A stretch of DNA of 64,000 nt from Galaxea fascicularis (lineage: Eukaryota > Cnidaria > Anthozoa > Scleractinia > Euphylliidae), in assembly GCA_948470475.1 (NCBI GenBank), contig OX419346.1:1435151-1499150 (forward strand). The letters are read 5' to 3'. Positions 1-10,300 of this stretch are shown one piece after another; position 1 is the stretch's first letter, and each line of letters begins with the position of its first letter. The position numbers and the translations under genes were made by a program. A model generated the notes under the pieces. The model did no database searches. It was not told the DNA's origin and saw only the letters and a list, made by a program, of their open reading frames with translations.

Positions 1-363
1 TGGTGGTGACGAGAAATTTATTTATTTATTTATTTAAACAATATTTCATTCACAGCATTTACTCTAAGAGCACAAACGATTTGATTGAGAGACGAAAGAA
101 TGAACAGAAAAAACAAATTAATTTTATATTGATCTGAAAGTCAAAACTAGGTACTATATTTAAAAGGTGAGAATCTGTTAAACAATCAAGGCCTTTATTT
201 CTCACAACCTTTATGTTTCATTGAACAGCATTACTGATAGGAGAAATTATGCAATGTTTTCTCTTAAAGGTTAAACGATTAACTAAACCATGAGCAGAGT
301 CCTTCTTCTACTTGCAATTTAACATCATTTTCTTCTCCAGTTTGTATAAATACCTCTTACTAA

Positions 364-472
364 CCGAGTTTGTACTGTAAGTTAAGGACCAACTTTTTTC
401 CTGTTCATGAAGCGTGCAGGCCATAAATCAACAGGAAAAAACGAGGATCCGTAACTTACAGTACGGACCGAG
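364..472. repeat. Foldback (inverted-repeat) element
   Basis: Two arms of about 42 bases face each other. The left arm begins CCGAGTTTGTACTGTAAGTT at 364 and the right arm ends AACTTACAGTACGGACCGAG at 472, when read on the + strand. The arms differ at a few positions and the loop is only about 15 bases. This is the form of a small MITE or foldback element; no coding capacity is visible. The flanks give no clear target duplication. Confidence 0.6.
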
Positions 473-939
473 AAAACGAGGTAAGATATCTATTATATCT
501 CTGAGATAAATCGGGCGCACGGGAAAAGAATCTTTCAAATTTAGCCGGCCGTACAGGAGAATACCGCCCGCAAAATTGACCAATCACAGTGTGCATACTG
601 AGAGATGTAATGATAAAAATTTTACCACTTGTTCATGCCAGTTAGCAAAAGGCCCAACTGTTAGCTCTCTAAAAATCATAAATCAATATTGCACCTATCA
701 TTATTATTTCATAAGAGGAAAAGCCATTTTATTTCCTTCTTTGAATCCAAACTCTTAATTTATAGACATTTTTCTTGTTTCAAAGTCCAAATCACCGTAT
801 TTAACCTTTTTTTATTTATATTTACAATTCTACAATGTACCAATAACAAAATGGTTAAGAATTAACAAGGGAGGTTTACCAAGAAAATTTGTGGGGGAGT
901 CTAAGAAGAATAAAAAAATTCCATCCACTAACTCAAGAG

Positions 940-1315
940 CAGGGTCAAACATTTTTTCAGGCCCAAAATTCAAGGACCTTTCAAGGTCTTTCCAGGAACC
1001 TATTTAAAAATTCAAGGACTTCTCAAAACAAGTGCATGACAACACATGCAGAGCATAGACATGCGTGGTGCACCTGTGGCTCAACATACATGCACATGAG
1101 AGTAACAAGATGGGACCAGGGAGAAAAACAAATGTGTGTTCACACACTCATAAGCATATCGAGACATTTGCATGCTGTTTACATGAACATTTGTACTTAT
1201 CTGTACTCCAGTTAAAGATCAAGGACTTCCACGGACCAAAAACTAACTTCAAGCACTTTCAAGGCCTTGAAATAATTGAAGAGTTTTCAAGGGTTTTCAA
1301 GATGCATACAAACAC
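940..1315. repeat. Dispersed repeat rich in CAAGGACTT motifs, degraded copy
   Basis: The segment shares its order of words with 12534-12811: CAGGGT start, AATTCAAGGAC, CATAGACATGCG, GAGAGTAACAAGA, TCAAGGCCTTGAAAT and AAGGGTTTTCAAGA. It is longer and more diverged than the other copy, and its right terminus is unclear. I treat it as an older member of the same non-autonomous DNA element family. Confidence 0.6.
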
Positions 1316-1820
1316 TATCAGAGGAAGATGTCAATAAAAAGCCTACACTTTTGAAATTCAGATAATTTCTGCCATCTTGGGTCCAACTAAAAATATTAAT
1401 TCTGTGCAAATTATATTTTCCCACCCTCAGTTTATCTTTCGCTTCGAAGTACACAAGTTCATCTCATTTCATGCTTAATTCAGGTTGGTAAATAAGCACT
1501 TAACAAACCCTAGACTAATATGTAGGATTCCTATTGTCATAAGACTTTGAACAAGAATGTAGAATGCCACACCTGATTATTTCATACAATCAGGGAAGAA
1601 CACATGTAACATGTGCTCATTCAGATTCCAAAGAATGAGGACAGGACCTTAATCTGAGTGAAAATATGATGATGATGATGATAACAGACTTTTTCTAGGT
1701 CTGCCCTCCATGCAAAAGTATAAGAGAGTGGCATGATAAAGTTGAAGTTAAAGTTGGTCAAGGATTCAGTAAATGGAGTAGGCAGTCTTGAAAAATGAAA
1801 ATTACTACTGCTGTTACAAT

Positions 1821-1826
1821 TTTATT
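1821..1826 (-). terminator. Candidate polyadenylation signal of UBL4A
   Basis: The minus strand reads AATAAA here, about 450 bases beyond the UBL4A stop codon. It is the first canonical hexamer I noticed downstream of the gene. Usage cannot be shown from sequence alone. Confidence 0.35.
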
Positions 1827-2272
1827 GAGGAGTCTTAAAGATCTCCCTTTGCAGGAAGTTACGGACTGTCACTGCCCATAGTGCATCTTCCCACTTTCAA
1901 AGTTTTCAGTGGTTGATATGACTGCATGAAGACGTAAATGATCATTGCAGTTATGATATTACTTGAGTGGCAATGAAAACCATGTGATGATCACTTACGT
2001 CTCCAAAGTTCAATATGGTTTCATATTTGTTATTCACATTCACCTACCTAGTTATGTATTTGTTACAATCTAATGCTGTACAATATTAATTTTTCAGTCA
2101 TTGAAGGAGGAAGGAGATACACAATGTCGTTGAACCTTGTGAGTCCAGTTTACAGGTTGCTATCATTTGTACATCACACTGCAAGGTGTTGGAAAAGCAG
2201 CCCATGTACCTTCACTGTTGGTACTGGACTACCAAACATTCCAAGGTTGGGGTAAGCCAGGTGTTTTTTTTT

Positions 2273-3977
2273 TTACTGTGAATCAGAAGACTCGTTCATA
2301 TGGAGAGCTGCCATTCTTTCAATGTCATCAAGACTGAGAGAGCACACCCATATCTTGAAGTCCTGTTTAAACATTGTAAATATGACCAGATGATAATCAG
2401 CAAAATAGAAAATTCTCTAACATTAGACTGATGGTTTATACCTAGAGGAAGAGAATGAATAATTACTTCTATATGTATTCCCCATTTAGCACATTGTAAA
2501 TAATAAATTTTTCATATATTGGAACATGAAAAGTTTGCCATACCCAGTACTACAAAAGATGAAAACCTTATCTTGGGAAGAAACCCAGTATTGTTATAAT
2601 TTATTATATGGATAGTACACTTGACTTGCATTTTCCCATTGCCCTTAAAACAATCAGAACATCTCTTTTCATTATTATTAAAAATATTATACGAAATAAT
2701 GCACCTATACCACAAGTCCATCTTGGTCAGGGGTGAAGGAACACATTCACCAAGACCTTGTACCTATACAAGCTTTGGCCCAGGTAAATTGACTTTGTAT
2801 CCATTATTTACCAAGTGGGGTTGGTTTTCCCTGTGTGTTTAGTAATCTCATACCTGAACAGCTCAGTGATACAGTGTTTCATTGTTTGGACATTTCTAAA
2901 GTATTGAACGTTTTTGCATGACATCACAGCATCCATGTTGGTATACCCAAACAAAGGAACTGTCACAATATTGGTGTACAAGGCTTAAATGTAAACCCCT
3001 GGGAAATGAACTCTGTTTAAATTCAAATAGTTTCTTTTGTTTCATTGAACCAATATGGGCACTAGTCATGTGAGTGAAATGCTCTATAAATAACTTACAA
3101 TCATGAATGCTATCAAACCTCCTTAAATTTTGTCATCACTTTTTCAGTATCCTGAGCACTAAAGTGTTGTTTGAGCAAATCCCTCAGCTGAGCAAAGAAC
3201 TCATTTGGATCTTCAGCACTAGCAGCTCCATCACCTGGCTTCCGAACAGACAAGTGAAGTTTGCTCCCTTCAGCAATCTGATGCTCACACAAAATGGAGG
3301 AATCTAGTAAAATGATAGTGAATCACACAAAATGGATAAATTTAGTAAAACAATAGTAAATAATATAACACATCAGAAGGAATGTTTAAAATTCGATATT
3401 AGATGCCAAACATGTATGTTACTGAGCATGACATACTGTCATCACAGAATTTACAAACTGCTGGAAATACTGCATTTTTAAACCAGTGTGTCTTCCTTCA
3501 GTCCAAGTTTTAAACATGATGGTTGGGGCATAAAAGTCATCTTGAATCATAAAAACAGTCAATTCGCTAAGCATTGTGGACTGCACAGCCCCATTCCCCA
3601 TTCCCCATGCTTCGAACAGTTCAACTGGGCTCAAATAATTAATGCATCTAGATGTCTTATTAATGTGTCAGTTATCAAAATCATTAGGGGATTATTAAGC
3701 TTCCGTGACGTCTAACTTACCTCCTAAAGTCTTTCCCTTGAAAACCAACCTCTGCTGCGCCACGGGAATGTGAAGTTTATCAAAGACCTGTCTTTTTACC
3801 GACGAGATCTGGTCGTTTTCAGAAACCTTTGTGATAAAAAGATAGAACAAGATTAATGTATTTTACCACAAGTTACCTCGCGATGATTAGCAACAACTAC
3901 TAATAAGCGACTATTTTATACCCGCTTACCTCTAGTGTGACTTCTTGGCCATTTAATTTTTTCACAGTAATCTGCAT
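2273..3977 (-). CDS. UBL4A: Ubiquitin-like protein 4A (Get5-type), 4 exons, 142 aa
   Basis: The UBL4A/Get5 family joins BAG6 and GET4 in a cytosolic complex that hands tail-anchored membrane proteins to the GET/TRC40 pathway. Exons, in transcript order, are 3930-3977, 3721-3826, 3119-3303 and 2273-2362. They have GT-AG borders and matching phases, and total 429 bases. The product starts MQITVKKLNGQEVTLEV and carries a ubiquitin-like fold over about residues 1-75, with the family words PVAQQRLVFKGKTL and GSKLHLSV. A C-terminal helical segment with SLDDIERMAAL corresponds to the BAG6-binding TUGS region of UBL4A (human LTLDDIERLA). It is somewhat shorter than human UBL4A (157 aa). The donor of exon 3 (GAG|gtttga) is weak; the in-frame TGA just after it and the match of exon 4 support the splice. 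There is no ubiquitin-type C-terminal GG, as expected for the family. Confidence 0.88.
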
Positions 3978-4179
3978 AATACGAAGAAGGAAATTTGAAA
4001 TGAAGAATTTTCTGGCGCAGAAATAATGAAGGTCGAAACCGGAAAGCAGCACAGAAAACGGCCAACAAAGCGAAACCAATGGCCAGGTCACCAAGCTCAT
4101 ACTCGTCTCCATTCCTTATCCTCTTCCTCATCATGTGCCGCTTGTCATATCATCACCACTCCCCCTATTCAGTTATTAA

Positions 4180-4434
4180 CAGTTATTCACCTCAGTGGTG
4201 GTAAATATCCACCACTTTTACCGACACTTAGGTGAATAACTGTTTTAGTATATACCACACAAGTTGAATAACTAGCGTTAAATTCAAATAATATCCTCTT
4301 CGGAAACGGAAACGAGAGGCCGTTTTGTTTCTCTTCGGCTGCTCAGAGGTGAATAGTATTTTGCTAATCATCTCCGAGTTAACCAATCAGAACGCGTGAA
4401 AAGCATTATTTACTTGTGTGGTATGCACTAAAAC
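4180..4434. repeat. MITE-like element, two adjoining inverted repeats
   Basis: CAGTTATTCACCT at 4180 faces AGGTGAATAACTG ending at 4242, enclosing a second hairpin (GTGGTGG..CCACCAC). Immediately adjoining, GTTTTAGTATATACCACACA at 4242 faces a diverged reverse copy (ACTTGTGTGGTATGCACTAAAAC-type) that ends at 4434. The ends share GTTTTAGT(A/G)(T/C)ATACCACACAAG in inverted form. The unit lies about 200-450 bp upstream of the UBL4A start codon, so it probably occupies part of the promoter region. Confidence 0.65.
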
Positions 4435-5560
4435 TTGATATCGAAAAGCGACGCGGCCGGCACACCATTCAAGTAAACTGATTTTTAGTGTCGACCATAT
4501 CCTTACCCATATCATGATGGTTACGATTCACTGAACTCAGAATGTTGGTAGACACTCGACTCGGCTAAGCTAGCAAGAAAAAACTTAGTCGGTAATTTTT
4601 GGGCTTTATTGTCGACATGATAAGTTGAAATCAGTTTCAGGTTAAATTTTACACAGACCTAACATAAATACAACTACAATGTAAACTAACGGGCATTAGC
4701 TAAAACTGCATTATAATATATTGTATGTACACTCGATCCTTATCAGAATCTAAGCCAAGTCCCCTTTGAAAAAGTCGCTAAATCAATTAACCAAAGTACA
4801 CTAAATAAATCAGGTCTCTAAAATCCCTCTATTCAAATTGATAAAAATAGTTCACGAAGTACCAAAGTTTGTGTTTTAGCTTTCGTTTTCTTTAAAAGGG
4901 TTGATCAATTTAAAATCGCAGGCTCCTTTAAGGTCCTTTAAAATCGCCAGTAAGCGGTTTCTGAATAAAATCGCTACTTTCTAGCTGTTTCAACGCACAT
5001 AATTCGGACTGATGTTTAGACGAACATACGGCGTATATAACATTTCACAAGGGAGCATTAAAGGGTACCAATCGCGCTCTTCAGAGACTGAAAAGTTTTT
5101 GTCAAATTGTTTTAACTTTCAATAAAGTTTGCATTACTACTGCCAAGAAACATCTGTATTTACAAATTAAATCATCAAATAAATACAGAAAGTATGCTTT
5201 GATCTGGGGAGGAACGAATTGGCGGAGAACGGCGGAAATCGAGCCTATTTACAAGGACTTCCTTATAGGTAACTATCCCTTTTTTGTTTGTTTTTGCACT
5301 TTACATCCCAGTAGTGACCACCGACTAACTTCTTTTTACCTCATCATCAGTTTGTCAATAACACAGGGCAGGAGAATACAGGGAATGATCACCAGGAATC
5401 AGTTGAGTTAATGTCACGTTTTTTTTTTTTTTACAAATTCTCGCTTCGCAGTGTAACATGAAATAAATGAGAACTGTTAGGAGAATACCGGTACATTGGT
5501 ATTTGAGCTAAATGGTTAACTAATTCCTGAAAAAACTGTTTCACCTGCAACAAAACTAAC
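4435..5560. other. Intergenic stretch between UBL4A and the GPCR
   Basis: No coding exon is supported. The right part (about 5290-5490) is similar to 47575-47720 (ACTTTACATCC..AATGACCACC, GAGAATACAGG, CACCAGG, GTTGAGTT), which marks it as a dispersed repeat. A run of T sits at 5418-5431. Confidence 0.5.
5290..5490. repeat. Dispersed repeat, copy 1 (pair with 47575-47720)
   Basis: Both copies share, in order, ACTTTACATCC, GTGACCACC or ATGACCACC, CTCATCAT, a CAGGG(C/T)A(G/T)GAGAATACAGG block, GGTCACCAGG or GATCACCAGG, GTTGAGTT, ACAAATTCTC and GTAACATG. No open frame spans it. It may be the non-coding end of a larger retroelement or a non-autonomous element; I cannot assign the family. Confidence 0.5.
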
Positions 5561-5639
5561 AGTCTAAAAATATTTACATCTATTTTTCGATTATTGTGTT
5601 TCATCCCGCCAAAATAAGCAACACGTCAACTGAACTTTG

Positions 5640-5905
5640 ACAATCACGGGGTGTTGTCAAACTAAAATCAAAGCAGTTACTCTGACCAATCACAAGAGAC
5701 GAATGCAGCTCAGGGAACCAATCACAAACTGAGGTAATTACGTGCAACCGGCGCCAAGCCCGGGAAAATGTGCCCTTACAACTAGCGACTGGCTGTGGTA
5801 TTGCTTCTCATTGGCTGAGAAAGTGATCTGTCAACCAATCACAGAGCAAAGTTAAGCAAAATCAAAGTAAACGGGAATTACTTTTGACACTCAATAGAAC
5901 ACTGC
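5640..5905 (+). repeat. CCAAT-rich dispersed repeat, copy 1
   Basis: This copy matches 45785-46065 in the same orientation and 22895-23090 in reverse. Shared blocks include ACCAATCACA, GCAACCGGCGCCAAGC or its variants, CGGGAAAAT, TTGCTTCTCATTGG, and CAACCAATCACAGAGC. ATTGG/CCAAT pentamers recur several times in each copy. No coding potential is visible. Confidence 0.65.
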
Positions 5906-5940
5906 TCTATGCAAGTTTAATATGTGATGCTATTAAAGAC

Positions 5941-5953
5941 CCCCCCCCCCCCC
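5941..5953. repeat. Poly-C tract
   Basis: A run of about 13 C residues lies just beyond the 3' end of the GPCR coding exon. Similar C runs occur at about 12249-12262, 12467-12477 and 12872-12886. Confidence 0.8.
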
Positions 5954-5967
5954 TCATCATTTTTAGT

Positions 5968-5973
5968 TTTATT
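5968..5973 (-). terminator. Candidate polyadenylation signal of the GPCR gene
   Basis: The minus strand reads AATAAA about 100 bases beyond the GPCR stop codon. Position and orientation fit a short 3' UTR; use is inferred. Confidence 0.4.
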
Positions 5974-6073
5974 TCTTAGTTAGCCATAGATTTTCCTATA
6001 TATTTTATGCAGAAGTCCTCAAGGCTACAAGACTTTAGTGGGCTCACTTTAATTAGCCTGGAGACAAAGAATC

Positions 6074-7231
6074 TCATTTTTCCTTCAGTTCTTTGAAACT
6101 TAGCAAACTGACCACAGACGTGGCTGATGGTGCATTTGTAACTGATGTTGTAATGCTTGACATTTCCAATACCATTCCACTTTCTCTTTCTGTAACGTTG
6201 CTTTGTTTCCCTTTCGATCTCGTCCCAGTTTGTTGACGACGAACACTTTTGTAAAAAGCCTCTCGGTATTTCATCATGCGCCACGCGTACACAAACGGGT
6301 CAAGCAGGAATTTCAGATAAATCAGGTTATCCGCCATCAGTTGGATAATGTAGACCTTCACTGGAGGTGTTTTGGAATCCACACTGAACGACAATATTGT
6401 CCAAGTTACAGCTGAGGGCATGGAACACGTGATCAACACAACAAGGAGTAGAAAGTTCACTCGCACAAAGTTGCGCTGCACTTGGGCGTGTTTGCTTTCC
6501 TCTCCGCGTGCGTTCACTGGACCTTGAAGCTTGTTCCCAGCAGTCATCTTTTTCTTCATGACGCGATGCAAAAGGATGTAGATAGCAATGGTTATAAAGA
6601 TCATTAAACAGTAATGGAGGATTAGATCAATTATTTCCAAGGTACTTCCAGGAACGCCCGTCAACTGCAAACACCAGAACGTAGTTGAATAAAAGTAGAT
6701 TGCCACAACACTGATTAAGACCTTTCTGCTTGTCACGAAACGAGCGTATTTTAACGGCGATGAAACCACGATGTACTGTGTCAAGGTGAAGGCAAAAATG
6801 ATTAGAAAGGACACGGTCATGACAACAGCACCAAAATAATCTGACATCGCGTTCATAAAGGGCCTGCATTTCGGCGTCAAGGGATGCCGAAAGTACAGAA
6901 ACATAAAACAAGTCGCGTATATCGGTTCCTGTACCAAAGCTGTTAGCAGGTCGACTATGGTCAAACCAATCAGGAAATAGGAGGTTGGGTTGCGAAAGGT
7001 CTTCAGAGGATCGACGTAGAATGTGAGAAGAAGGGCACCGTTGGCCAAAATGGTTGGTACAGCCACTACGGTGATAAAGATGGCAGAACCAAAAGCAGCA
7101 GCCGTAAAAGCAGCTAAGTTAGGGTTTGGTCCTGTTCCTAAGTTTAACTCTGGGCAAGCAGAGTTTAGTGATAAACTTCCATTCTGCATAACTGAGGAGT
7201 TACTGTGTGAAATATTGCAGGAAGAATTCAT
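6074..7231 (-). CDS. Class A (rhodopsin-like) GPCR, single coding exon, 385 aa
   Basis: Seven hydrophobic segments are visible. TM1 holds the conserved ANG before LLLTF, TM2 has a VDLL aspartate, TM6 has CSMP in place of CWxP, TM7 ends DPFVY (NPxxY variant) and is followed by a basic helix 8 (KYREAFYKSV). The TM3 end reads FTLTQYIVVSSPLKY: the E/D-R-Y triad is replaced by T-Q-Y. The extracellular N-terminus has several N-glycosylation sequons (NSS, NIS, NGS). There is a cysteine before TM3 (PKCRPF), but I see no partner cysteine in extracellular loop 2. The frame is open upstream to 7339, but that codon is GTG and directly follows a good splice acceptor (TTTTTCTTACAG). The first ATG at 7231 is therefore the likely start, with a 5' UTR exon upstream. 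Resemblance is to the large cnidarian set of adenosine/melanocortin-like receptors; the ligand is unknown. Confidence 0.85.
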   Translation of the reverse strand: MNSSCNISHSNSSVMQNGSLSLNSACPELNLGTGPNPNLAAFTAAAFGSAIFITVVAVPTILANGALLLTFYVDPLKTFRNPTSYFLIGLTIVDLLTALVQEPIYATCFMFLYFRHPLTPKCRPFMNAMSDYFGAVVMTVSFLIIFAFTLTQYIVVSSPLKYARFVTSRKVLISVVAIYFYSTTFWCLQLTGVPGSTLEIIDLILHYCLMIFITIAIYILLHRVMKKKMTAGNKLQGPVNARGEESKHAQVQRNFVRVNFLLLVVLITCSMPSAVTWTILSFSVDSKTPPVKVYIIQLMADNLIYLKFLLDPFVYAWRMMKYREAFYKSVRRQQTGTRSKGKQSNVTERESGMVLEMSSITTSVTNAPSATSVVSLLSFKELKEK

Positions 7232-7339
7232 CACGGTAGGGAATTCCCTCAAGATGACCTCTGCTGTCTTGTATGAAATGTCGATTACTTCTGGGAACAG
7301 AGAACTAAAAAAAAACTTTATATTCTTCTTTATTCGCAC

Positions 7340-10300
7340 CTGTAAGAAAAACTGAATATTGTTTTTTGTGGTTACAACGCTGTCTTCCTTTGTATTGCCA
7401 TTCCATTCTCAGTCTGGGTTTGGGCTAGCCAATAATGATCACAACTTGATAAACTGTGGGAAATGCGGGCCCTTAAGTGAACCGTTTATCAAAAGGTGAC
7501 AGCTTGTGAGACCGAATACAATTGAAGATAACAACTAAAATCTTATTAAACATAATATATGAGAACTCAAACTTACTTAAGGCTGGTCACCTGGTTATTT
7601 ACTGCCGAAGACAAACATCAAGGTCGCACCGCTAACTTACCTCTACAAGAGCCATGTCTTTTTTCTTTCCACTGTGTAGCGATTGTCAGAGATTGCAAGA
7701 AATTTGCTCTTTATTACCGTTCAGCTGCTATATATATATCAATAAATTTTCACTCCAAGAGAACGATCTTAAATCAGCTTGGCTTTGTTCTTGCAAAACA
7801 ATAGTGTTCTGGTATAGTCCTTAGGTGGTACATGACCACCTAGAAATTCATCAAAACATTTGGCGCTTGAGCTGCAGGCTTCTAATGCAATTAATCTATA
7901 TATGCACGTATTTAACGTACAGTAAATTTTTAATCTTCTCACATTAAGTAGGAAATTTTAGTGTATTTCTAAAACGTTAATTAAACATTCGTTCTTCGTT
8001 CCCGAGAATGAATGATTTTAAAATTTTTTGGCTGGAAAAGAGCTCTGTTTCCCGAGTGGTGAAAAACATGATTACCAAAAAGCGGTTGGGACGAAAAAAA
8101 TTATACAAAGGCGTCAACTTACAGACTAAGTTAAGTTTTTTCCATCTCCCTTCGGTCAACAACTTTTAGAGAAATTTAATGAAGAATGAGTAATGCAATA
8201 ATTTCCGGAGAGAATATGTATTGCTAGTCTAAATTTTCCTCAAGAATCACCTTAGGAGAACTGTCCTCTTCACGGGGTAGCTGCAGACAAGGGCGGCAGG
8301 TGATATCTGCGTACAAGTAATTGTATCCGTGCCAATTATAGATCGTCGCATAGCGTGTTTATTGATTAAATGTCGCAAGAACAAATGTGAACTGAAATAT
8401 ATGACACTTTGTTGTGCATTGGGTGTCCAGCAGACGCAAACAAATTCAAGTACAACACATACGTTGAAACCATCTCAGCCTATAGAACCTTCAAGACTTA
8501 TTAGCGTATTCCTTATAATTGCTGCGTCTTACCCTTCACCCCAGAAGGTCCTTTTTTCGATCGATGTGATAAATGAGCGGCAAAGCGGCGAACCGTGCCA
8601 CGAAAAATATAATCCTCTGACCCCCGGGGGAAGTTGGTCCAAGCCCTTAAGACGGGACTTAACCTAAACATTGTTTTTTAGTCGCTTAACATGGATTTAA
8701 CGTTGATATCTCGTTCGCGTTTCAAGCAATTAAAAATGCCTATGCTCATCCCACGAAGCTATGTTGTGGGATATTTTGTGAATTTTTTTGTGATTTTTGG
8801 GTATATTTGGGAAAAGATAATTTTTCTCAAACGATTAGTCAAATTTAGGAAAATGGGAAATATTGAAAATTTAATGAAGGTTTAAAATTGGCATTTGAAG
8901 TTAGATATTAGTGAACGGACGCCAAACAGTTCCCGAGCAACCTGCAGTGCCCTTGTGGGGTCTCAACTGTCTGGTGGTGTTTCAAAACATTTTTTTTATC
9001 TTTAAATTCCTTCTTTAAACTCCTCAAACTTTCACTCTAATTTACGTTAAGTCCCACCTTAATTAAGAGTCCCCTTATTCGAAAAAGCTCACCAACTTTG
9101 TGCAACTGCTAGAACTATCCAGAATAATCAACCTGTAACAAAAATTTTCTTGCTGTCGTAACTTTTATTAAAATTATTCAGTTTCTGCAGCATTGGCAAA
9201 CGCGATTTGCCGGTATCTGCTTTTTAACATAAAAACTGAAAGCTAAATGACAGCAGCAGTATTGCTTTACATTCCACATGCTTTAATTAAAAACCGATGC
9301 AAAGTACCTTCATGGTACTGAACAGTACAGTACAAGTGTGTACTTGCAGTCCACTGTATTTTGCATTCTGTGGTGTTCACTGATTTCCTTTGTTCTTGAC
9401 AATGTGTGCTCCTGTTGGAGAGGTTATATGTTATAAAAATTGATATAGTGTTATATATTATTTTAAGATGTGGAGCTACTTGTGTGATAGATGCACATAC
9501 CGTGCTTGTTTTTGATGATGATGTTTGTTGCTCACAGGCTTAACTTCACCGCTGGTCTATGTTGTTGAAATATGACAACCTAAGTTTGATGCATTATGCC
9601 TCTAATTTATGCTGAATATCTATTGATTTGGTGACTGGATTGATTTCAAATTTGTACCACACCAAATTATATTCTTTTCCAAATCTCAGCCTAGGGTTTA
9701 TTCTTTAAATATTTTTAAAATTTCGCAAATTTAAGCCTCACTATAAGAAAAAGAGTATATTTAATTAAATTGTGGTTAATGTATGCACGTCCTACCCCCT
9801 CTCTCTCTTTCTCTTTAAAAAGAAAATTGATGATATTAAATTTATCGATATTAAACACAGAGAGAATTAGTAATATTTTAGTTTTAACGTTTCTTGTAAG
9901 ACGGCGAACGAACGACAAAGATGTAAGGTAAAATAACCAAATTGTTTCTACCCCTGACCCTTTTCATCCTGTTCGGAATTTTGATATTCGTTTTTAGAGG
10001 AAACTATTTCATCTGCATTTCGTGGGCAACTGGTGCACTACTTTGTACCCGGACGATACGATGGCAATTTTCTTCCTTCGTCGTCAAAAACTTTGAATAG
10101 GCCTCTCTGGTATGGGAGTATTGCTCAGAGTTACCGAATGGTTTGGTAACGGACAAGAACAGATGTCGTTACTTGTTGTTAATTGATGCTAGTGAAACGT
10201 GCATACAAAATTTCCACGCCGGGCCGACTTGCCCAATTCCGTCAAGCTCTGTATTGAGAACAAGCCTTCCTCTATATACATTGTTCCCTCGAGTTTTGCT

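Larger units (their letters stand above)
1..2272. other. Non-coding left edge and 3' flank of UBL4A
   Basis: I see no convincing coding exon here. The stretch opens with an ATTT-type short repeat (18-35), holds the foldback element at 364-472 and a degraded dispersed repeat at 940-1315, and has a short GAT repeat near 1667-1682. The part right of about 1820 is probably the 3' untranslated region of UBL4A, because a minus-strand AATAAA lies at 1821-1826. Short open frames in this stretch have no recognisable protein features. Confidence 0.5.
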
